Assembly: GCA_049451635.1 (NCBI GenBank)
Contig: JBMTVT010000072.1
Coordinates: 1 to 10,297 of the forward strand
Direction: 5' to 3'
Length of the DNA stretch: 10,297 nt
From: JBMTVT01 sp049451635
GTDB taxonomy: Bacteria; Bacteroidota; Bacteroidia; Flavobacteriales; Flavobacteriaceae
The notes under the pieces were generated by a model. The model had not been told where the DNA came from, made no database searches, and saw only the letters and a list, made by a program, of their open reading frames with translations. The number at the start of each line of letters is the position of its first letter. Position 1 is the first letter of the stretch. Of this stretch, positions 6,223-10,297 are shown one piece after another. The position numbers and the translations under genes are program-made.

Positions 6223-7092
6223 ATGAAATCTAAATTCTTTTCAATTTTTATAGCCTTTTTAGTGGCAACATCAGTTTTTTCTCAAACTAGTTTAGATGAT
6301 TATAAGTATGTTATAGTTCCTGAAAAATATGATTTTTTAAAGGAACCAGACCAGTATCAATTAAATTCTTTAACTAAGTTTTTGTTTGAAAAATATGGTT
6401 TTATTGCTGTTTTTGAGGGAAGTGATTACCCTGAAGATTTAATTAGAAATAGGTGTTTGGGTTTAAAATCGAATGTTTTAAAAGATTCTGGGCTTTTTAA
6501 AACAAAGTTATCGGTTGAGTTAAAAGATTGTAATGATAAAATAGTTTATACCTCTAGAGTAGGAGAGAGCAGTGAAAAAGAGTACAATGTTGCTTATAAT
6601 TTAGCGTTAAGAGATGCTTTTGAATCATTTGGTACTTTGAATTACAAATACAAACCTAATGAGAAGACAACATCGATACAAGTAGCATCCAAAACCTCAG
6701 AGAAAAAAGAAGTAGTTGAAGAAATTAAACAGTTAAAAAAGGAAATTCAGGAACTTAAAAAGGAAAAAGAAACTGCAGTAGTTGAAGTTGAGAAAACCGC
6801 AGTTGAAAAACCAATTATTAAACAACCTGTTGCAGTAAAAAAAGTTGAAAAAGTAGAAGAGCATATCATTGAAGGCGTTTCCAACATATTGTACGCCCAA
6901 GAAATTGAAAACGGTTTTCAGCTAGTAGATAGCTCGCCAAAAGTCATTTACAGAATTATGAATACCAACTTAAAAAATGTTTTTCTGGTTGAAAATTCTA
7001 CGGCTATTATTTACAAAAATGGAGAAAATTGGGTAATAGAATATTATGCTGGAAATACTTTAAAGCAAGATGTTTTAAATATTAAATTTTAA
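6223..7092 (+). CDS. Secreted flavobacterial protein of unknown function with coiled-coil linker
   Basis: The frame can be opened at a TTG (6214), but the ATG at 6223 gives a clean Sec signal peptide, MKSKFFSIFIAFLVATSVFS then Q, so this start is preferred (289 residues). A first globular part (about 22-145) contains DDYKYVIVPEKYDFLKEPDQ and NRCLGLKSNVLKDS, with the pattern ELKDCNDKIVYTSRVG. I recall such proteins as common and unnamed in flavobacteria. A Lys/Glu-rich stretch (about 158-185, QLKKEIQELKKEKE) should form a coiled coil. It is followed by a Val/Glu/Lys/Pro-rich linker to about 212 and a C-terminal beta-rich part ending WVIEYYAGNTLKQDVLNIKF. No catalytic motif is visible. It follows yjjG by 52 nt with no convincing promoter, so it is probably the last gene of the radC operon. 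It is probably periplasmic or attached to the envelope, and its function is unknown. Confidence 0.8.
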   Translation: MKSKFFSIFIAFLVATSVFSQTSLDDYKYVIVPEKYDFLKEPDQYQLNSLTKFLFEKYGFIAVFEGSDYPEDLIRNRCLGLKSNVLKDSGLFKTKLSVELKDCNDKIVYTSRVGESSEKEYNVAYNLALRDAFESFGTLNYKYKPNEKTTSIQVASKTSEKKEVVEEIKQLKKEIQELKKEKETAVVEVEKTAVEKPIIKQPVAVKKVEKVEEHIIEGVSNILYAQEIENGFQLVDSSPKVIYRIMNTNLKNVFLVENSTAIIYKNGENWVIEYYAGNTLKQDVLNIKF

Positions 7093-7099
7093 GGTTTAT

Positions 7100-7182
7100 T
7101 GCGTTAGGGATTGAAGTGGAAATCCTTTTGTTTTTGCAAAATATTATAGTGTAAAGCCCGACCCTATTAAGGGTAACGCCCA
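7100..7182 (-). repeat. Dispersed intergenic repeat, copy 2 (inverted relative to copy 1)
   Basis: It fills nearly all of the 96-nt gap between two converging genes. Read on the minus strand it runs from TGGGCGTTACCCT to CCCTAACGCAA and matches copy 1 over its whole length with few differences. Inverted ends are GCGTTA (7101-7106) and TAACGC (7174-7179). The first stem is ACCCT-ATTA-AGGGT (7161-7174), and the second keeps the same TTTTG/CAAAA arms as copy 1 with a changed loop. The position between two stop codons suggests it may end transcription from both sides, which is an inference. Confidence 0.82.
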
Positions 7183-7188
7183 GAAAAT

Positions 7189-8472
7189 TTAGTAGCCATA
7201 CTTGTTTTTCCAACGCTTTTTTAAAAATTCACGGTGGGCATTTTCCCTAGCATTATTTCCAGGGTCGTAAAGTTTTGTGTTTTTAATCTCTTCTGGTAAA
7301 AACTCTTGATTGGCAAAATTGTTTTCGTAGTTGTGGGCGTATTTATAATTATCGCCATACCCCAATTCTTTCATAAGTTTGGTAGGTGCATTTCTAATCT
7401 CTAAAGGAACACTTAAATCGCCCGTTTCTTTCACTAATTGTTGAGCGTTACCAATGGCTTTGTAAGCTGCATTACTTTTGGGTGAACAAGCTAAATAAGT
7501 GGCACATTGACTTAAAATAATACGCGATTCTGGGTATCCAATAGTTGTCACCGCTTGAAACGTGTTATTCGCAATAACCAGTGCAGTTGGGTTGGCATTA
7601 CCAATATCTTCGCTAGCCGAAATAAGCATTCGGCGTGCAATAAATTTTACATCTTCGCCACCTTCGATCATACGCGCTAGCCAATAAACAGCCCCATTGG
7701 GATCGCTACCTCTTATAGACTTTATAAAAGCCGAAATAATATCGTAATGTTGTTCACCTGTTTTATCATATCTAACCGTATTATTTTGAATTTTCTGTAA
7801 TACATCGTCATCTGTAATTGTGATTGTTTCAGAATCATACGAATTAACAATAAGCTCAAAAATATTGAGCAATTTTCTGGCATCACCGCCAGAAAGCCTC
7901 AATAGAGCATTGGTTTCTTTGAGGATTATCTTTTTTTTAGATACGTATATATCATTTTCAATGGCACGCTTTAAAAGCACCTCTAAATCGTTTTTATCAA
8001 ACGCATTCAAAATATACACCTGACAACGCGATAATAATGCAGAAATAACCTCAAAACTGGGGTTTTCAGTTGTGGCTCCAATAAGTGTTATCCAGCCTTT
8101 TTCAACTGCTTGCAATAGGGAGTCTTGTTGCGATTTGCTAAACCTATGTATCTCATCAATAAATAAAATAGGGTTTTTAGTAGTAAATAAACCACCACTT
8201 TGCTTAGCTTTTTCAATCACATCTCGAATATCCTTAACACCAGAATTTATAGCACTTAAAGTATAAAATGGCCTACCAGATTCACTGGCAATAATATTGG
8301 CAAGAGTAGTTTTTCCTGTTCCTGGAGGTCCCCAAAAAATCATGGACGGTATCAATCCTTGTTTAATGTGCAAGGTTAACGAACCTTCTTTGCCAACCAA
8401 GTGTTTTTGGCTCACATAGTCATTTAGGGTTTTAGGGCGTAATCGTTCCGCCAAAGGTTCAGTCGCGTTCAT
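7189..8472 (-). CDS. rarA: Replication-associated recombination protein A (RarA/MgsA), AAA+ ATPase
   Basis: This 427-residue AAA+ protein belongs to the RarA/WRNIP1 family, which works with SSB at stalled replication forks and is related to clamp-loader ATPases. Visible motifs are the N-terminal PLAERLRPKTLNDYVSQKHL (6-25), Walker A GPPGTGKTT (48-56), Walker B LFIDEIHR (103-110), sensor 1 GATTENPSFEV (132-142) with SRC (148-150, arginine finger), and a sensor-2 segment SGGDARKLLN. The C-terminal tetramerisation part contains RGSDPNGAVYWLARMIEGGE and EDIGNANP, and ends at the LKKRWKNKYGY tail. Length and motifs are all normal. The start at 8472 is supported by family N-terminus spacing. No strong promoter box was found in the A/T-rich leader. 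It converges with the operon to its left and shares repeat copy 2 at its 3' end. Confidence 0.95.
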   Translation of the reverse strand: MNATEPLAERLRPKTLNDYVSQKHLVGKEGSLTLHIKQGLIPSMIFWGPPGTGKTTLANIIASESGRPFYTLSAINSGVKDIRDVIEKAKQSGGLFTTKNPILFIDEIHRFSKSQQDSLLQAVEKGWITLIGATTENPSFEVISALLSRCQVYILNAFDKNDLEVLLKRAIENDIYVSKKKIILKETNALLRLSGGDARKLLNIFELIVNSYDSETITITDDDVLQKIQNNTVRYDKTGEQHYDIISAFIKSIRGSDPNGAVYWLARMIEGGEDVKFIARRMLISASEDIGNANPTALVIANNTFQAVTTIGYPESRIILSQCATYLACSPKSNAAYKAIGNAQQLVKETGDLSVPLEIRNAPTKLMKELGYGDNYKYAHNYENNFANQEFLPEEIKNTKLYDPGNNARENAHREFLKKRWKNKYGY

Positions 8473-8506
8473 GTTGTAAAATTAAAGTAAAAAATTTAAC
8501 ATTTGT

Positions 8507-8652
8507 GCGTGTCCCTCATTAAAATCTCGGGTCGCGCTTTTATTCGTGAATGTCTATTTTTAATTTTTGAACTCATGAATATAAATATTTCTCACTACAA
8601 GGTAGTTTGCTGCAATCGCTCACGCGGGCATATCTGCCAATTTAGCATTTAA
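8507..8652 (+). repeat. Dispersed intergenic repeat, copy 3 (diverged, forward)
   Basis: It lies in the 299-nt rarA-rhomboid gap, which holds no gene. It shares with copy 1 an identical TCGGGTCGCGCTTT (8527-8540 versus 1685-1698), a diverged end TGCAATCGCTCACGC (copy 1: TGCAATCACTAACGC) and TTTAGCATTT 15-16 nt further on (8641-8650 versus 1765-1774). Its ends GCGTG (8507-8511) and CACGC (8621-8625) pair with each other, so the inverted-end layout is kept though the sequence has changed. The middle is longer and unrelated. The overall match is partial but ordered and collinear. Confidence 0.62.
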
Positions 8653-8663
8653 ATAAAAGTTGG

Positions 8664-8678
8664 ATAGCAATTTGCTAT
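8664..8678. promoter_or_regulatory. Inverted repeat ATAGCAA-T-TTGCTAT upstream of rhomboid gene
   Basis: Perfect 7-bp arms surround a single central base, about 95 nt before the rhomboid ATG. The form resembles an operator dyad. The overlapping TATATTTA (8676-8683) is one base off the -7 consensus, so the dyad could overlap a promoter, but the upstream TTG (8660-8662) is too close for normal spacing. Confidence 0.3.
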
Positions 8679-8741
8679 ATTTAATTCAGTAAAACCTATA
8701 TGGGCATTTATAAATACATATTAGAAATAATTAAATTAAAA

Positions 8742-8756
8742 ACCCTATCATAGGGT
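8742..8756. promoter_or_regulatory. Inverted repeat ACCCTATCATAGGGT just before rhomboid gene
   Basis: Perfect 7-bp arms surround one central C and end 15 nt before the ATG at 8772, where they could act as an operator or as an mRNA hairpin near the ribosome site. The sequence is also very close to the first stem of the dispersed repeat (copy 2, minus strand: ACCCTTAATAGGGT, then CGGGCTT; here followed by ATCGGTCTT). It may therefore be a fragment of a fourth copy. Confidence 0.45.
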
Positions 8757-8771
8757 ATCGGTCTTGTTTAG

Positions 8772-9500
8772 ATGGAGAATCAAAAACATTTTAAATTTTC
8801 AACAGATGTCATAGCTTATCCTTTGCTTTTTTTACTAAGTATTTGGTTTGTGTTTTGGTTTGAAGTTCGTTTTGATTATAACTTTAATAAATATGGTATA
8901 TATCCGCAAACTTTAAAAGGGTTAAGAGGCCTATTCTTAAGCCCTTTTATACATGGTAGCATAAAACATATTTACCATAATACTATACCGCTATTTGTAT
9001 TAACAATGGCCTTATTTTATTTTTATCGTACAATTGCATGGAAAGTTGTTTTTTATGGAATCTTGTTATCAGGTTTTTTAACTTGGTGCATTGGTAGACC
9101 CTCTTATCATATAGGGATAAGTGGTTTAATTTATGTTTTGGTAAGCTTTACCTTTTTTAAAGGCATTTTCGCAAAATATTACAGACTTGTAGCTTTATCA
9201 CTTTTGGTTGTTTTTCTTTATGGAAGTATGATTTGGTACACGCTGCCAATTGAGGCTGGTATTTCTTGGGAAGCCCATATGGCTGGTTTAGTCACAGGTA
9301 TATTCTTTGCATTCATTTTTAAAAAGGAGATACCAAAACCTAAAAAATATGCATGGGAACAGGAAAACTATAACGAAGATGATGATCCGTTTTTAAAACA
9401 TTTTGATGAAAACGGAAATTTTATTGAGCATATTGAACCTGAAGAAGCGCAAGAGAAAATTTTTATAAATTACATTTTTAAAAAGAACTCAAAAGACTAA
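8772..9500 (+). CDS. Rhomboid family intramembrane serine protease
   Basis: This is a 242-residue membrane protein with about six hydrophobic segments (roughly 14-31, 54-80, 88-107, 113-130, 138-157, 168-184). Rhomboid signatures are complete: HGSIKHIYHN (61-70) with the oxyanion-region His and Asn, the catalytic serine S117 in GISG (115-118), and the catalytic histidine H169 in EAHMAG (167-172). It should cleave transmembrane substrates within the inner membrane; its substrate is unknown. After the last segment a hydrophilic tail (about 185-242) is rich in acidic residues (NEDDDPFLKHFDENGN, 201-216). I would expect that tail in the cytoplasm, but topology is not proven. The gene stands alone, has two short dyads upstream, and ends 15 nt from the converging rlmB stop. 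Confidence 0.9.
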   Translation: MENQKHFKFSTDVIAYPLLFLLSIWFVFWFEVRFDYNFNKYGIYPQTLKGLRGLFLSPFIHGSIKHIYHNTIPLFVLTMALFYFYRTIAWKVVFYGILLSGFLTWCIGRPSYHIGISGLIYVLVSFTFFKGIFAKYYRLVALSLLVVFLYGSMIWYTLPIEAGISWEAHMAGLVTGIFFAFIFKKEIPKPKKYAWEQENYNEDDDPFLKHFDENGNFIEHIEPEEAQEKIFINYIFKKNSKD

Positions 9501-9515
9501 AAAATTTCTAACAAT

Positions 9516-10253
9516 CTACGAAAGCCTTTGCCTAACCACTTCATATAAAAATGCTCCACATGCTACAGAGACATTTAAGGATTCAATGTCGCCAAATAAA
9601 GGTAATTTCGCTTTTTCATCAACCACCTTCAATACAGAAGGGTTAATGCCTCTACCTTCCGATCCCATTATAATAGCACAAGGCTCCTTAAAGGAAACAT
9701 CGTATAAAGTGGTATTTGTTTTCTCAGTAGCAGCAATTACTTTTATACCAGATGCCTGCATATAAAATACGGCATCTTTTATATGGTCTACTTTACAAAT
9801 AGGAACTTTAAATACAGCACCAGCGCTTGTTTTAATGGTGTCGCCATTTACCGGTGCACCACCTTTTTTTTGAATGATGATGCCATTTACACCAGTGCAT
9901 TCGGCAGTTCTTATAATGGCTCCAAAATTTCTAACATCACTCAATTGATCTAGAAGCAAAAACAAAGGTGTTTGGCCAGATTCTAAAACATTTAAAGTTA
10001 ATGTTTCTATACTATAAAATTCAATAGGAGATATCTGTGCAACCGCTCCTTGGTGATTCCCTTTGGTAAGCCTATTTAATTTTTCAATAGGAACATATGA
10101 TGAGTTGATGCCATTTTTGTTTATTATGGACTCTAATTCATTGAATAAATCACCATGTAAACCTTTTTGAAGAAAGACTTTGTCAATGTTTTTTCCAGAG
10201 CTTATGGCTTCAATAATAGCTCTAATACCGAATATTTGGGTTTGGTTTTGCAT
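9516..10253 (-). CDS. rlmB: SpoU/TrmH-family 23S rRNA (guanosine-2'-O-)-methyltransferase, RlmB type
   Basis: This is a 245-residue SPOUT-fold enzyme that transfers methyl from S-adenosylmethionine to a ribose 2'-OH. RlmB acts on G2251 of the 23S rRNA peptidyl-transferase region. The N-terminal RNA-binding domain (about 5-75) starts QIFGIRAIIEAI and includes NHQGAVA (66-72). The catalytic domain shows motif 1 LDQLSDVRNFGAIIRTAECT (101-120, with N109 and R115), motif 2 IMGSEGRGI (195-203) and motif 3 LPLFGDIESLNVSVA (217-231), which form the knotted cofactor site. Length matches E. coli RlmB closely. Other TrmH paralogs (tRNA Gm18 type) are the alternative, and the presence of the N-terminal domain favours RlmB. 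It is preceded by a strong terminator hairpin, so it probably starts its own transcript. A TACCTTTA box (10266-10259, one mismatch) lies very close to the ATG. Confidence 0.88.
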   Translation of the reverse strand: MQNQTQIFGIRAIIEAISSGKNIDKVFLQKGLHGDLFNELESIINKNGINSSYVPIEKLNRLTKGNHQGAVAQISPIEFYSIETLTLNVLESGQTPLFLLLDQLSDVRNFGAIIRTAECTGVNGIIIQKKGGAPVNGDTIKTSAGAVFKVPICKVDHIKDAVFYMQASGIKVIAATEKTNTTLYDVSFKEPCAIIMGSEGRGINPSVLKVVDEKAKLPLFGDIESLNVSVACGAFLYEVVRQRLS

Positions 10254-10270
10254 GGGGATAAAGGTATAAA

Positions 10271-10297
10271 AAAACCACTCTGTTTAAGAGTGGTTTT
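10271..10297 (-). terminator. Intrinsic hairpin terminator upstream of rlmB
   Basis: Perfect 11-bp arms AAAACCACTCT (10271-10281) and AGAGTGGTTTT (10287-10297) surround the loop GTTTA. Read on the minus strand, the stem runs into seven consecutive T residues, as expected for a rho-independent terminator of a gene lying beyond the right edge and sharing rlmB's direction. The A/T flanks would let it work on the plus strand as well, but the sequence ends here. Confidence 0.85.

Noticed and set aside
7820..8266. Plus-strand ORFs inside rarA
   Set aside because: They are shadows of a gene with all AAA+ motifs on the opposite strand.
1..10297. Defence system, toxin-antitoxin pair, prophage or biosynthetic cluster
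   Set aside because: No gene shows the corresponding domains. All large frames are housekeeping, envelope or unknown single genes.
1..10297. tRNA, rRNA or riboswitch
   Set aside because: No cloverleaf, CCA-adjacent acceptor stem or recognisable aptamer core was seen in the intergenic gaps, all of which are AT-rich or filled by the repeats described.

Overview
The window is AT-rich DNA that fits the family Flavobacteriaceae (phylum Bacteroidota). The supporting signs are short Sec signal peptides ending in FGQ, FSQ or QAQ, weak or absent Shine-Dalgarno sequences, promoter boxes of the Bacteroidota TAnnTTTG type, and several genes of types I recall from flavobacteria. Protein family calls rest on motifs read by eye and on memory of the families. 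No database search was possible.

Layout: (1) Positions 1-576, minus strand, are decayed accessory DNA. They hold the 5' end of a probable alpha-2-macroglobulin-family gene that carries a frameshift and is cut off by the left end of a degraded, probably IS481-type insertion sequence. (2) 718-1668 is a secreted TPR-repeat protein. (3) 1845-3200 is mpl, the murein tripeptide ligase of peptidoglycan recycling, with a good promoter box in front. (4) 3201-3447 is a spacer with an 18-nt palindrome and a 29-codon minus-strand ORF that looks like the broken N-terminus of a larger protein. (5) 3448-7092 is a likely co-directional operon: radC, a polysaccharide-deacetylase-like protein, a YjjG-type HAD nucleotidase whose start overlaps it by 11 nt, and a secreted protein of unknown function. 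(6) rarA (minus, 7189-8472) converges on that operon. (7) A rhomboid intramembrane protease (8772-9500, plus) converges on an rlmB-type 23S rRNA 2'-O-methyltransferase (9516-10253, minus). A strong hairpin terminator ends the window.

The genes form no single pathway. Mpl (wall recycling), RarA (stalled replication forks), YjjG (nucleotide housecleaning) and RlmB (rRNA modification) are housekeeping functions. I see no defence island, prophage, CRISPR array or biosynthetic cluster, so I do not claim a new large system.

The most interesting points are smaller. An intergenic repeat with inverted ends (GCGTTA...TAACGC) occurs in two clear copies in opposite orientation and one diverged copy, with a possible fourth fragment in front of the rhomboid gene. 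The deacetylase-like protein has an intact frame but seems to have lost several catalytic or metal-binding residues. The mobile-element remnant has a readable insertion junction.
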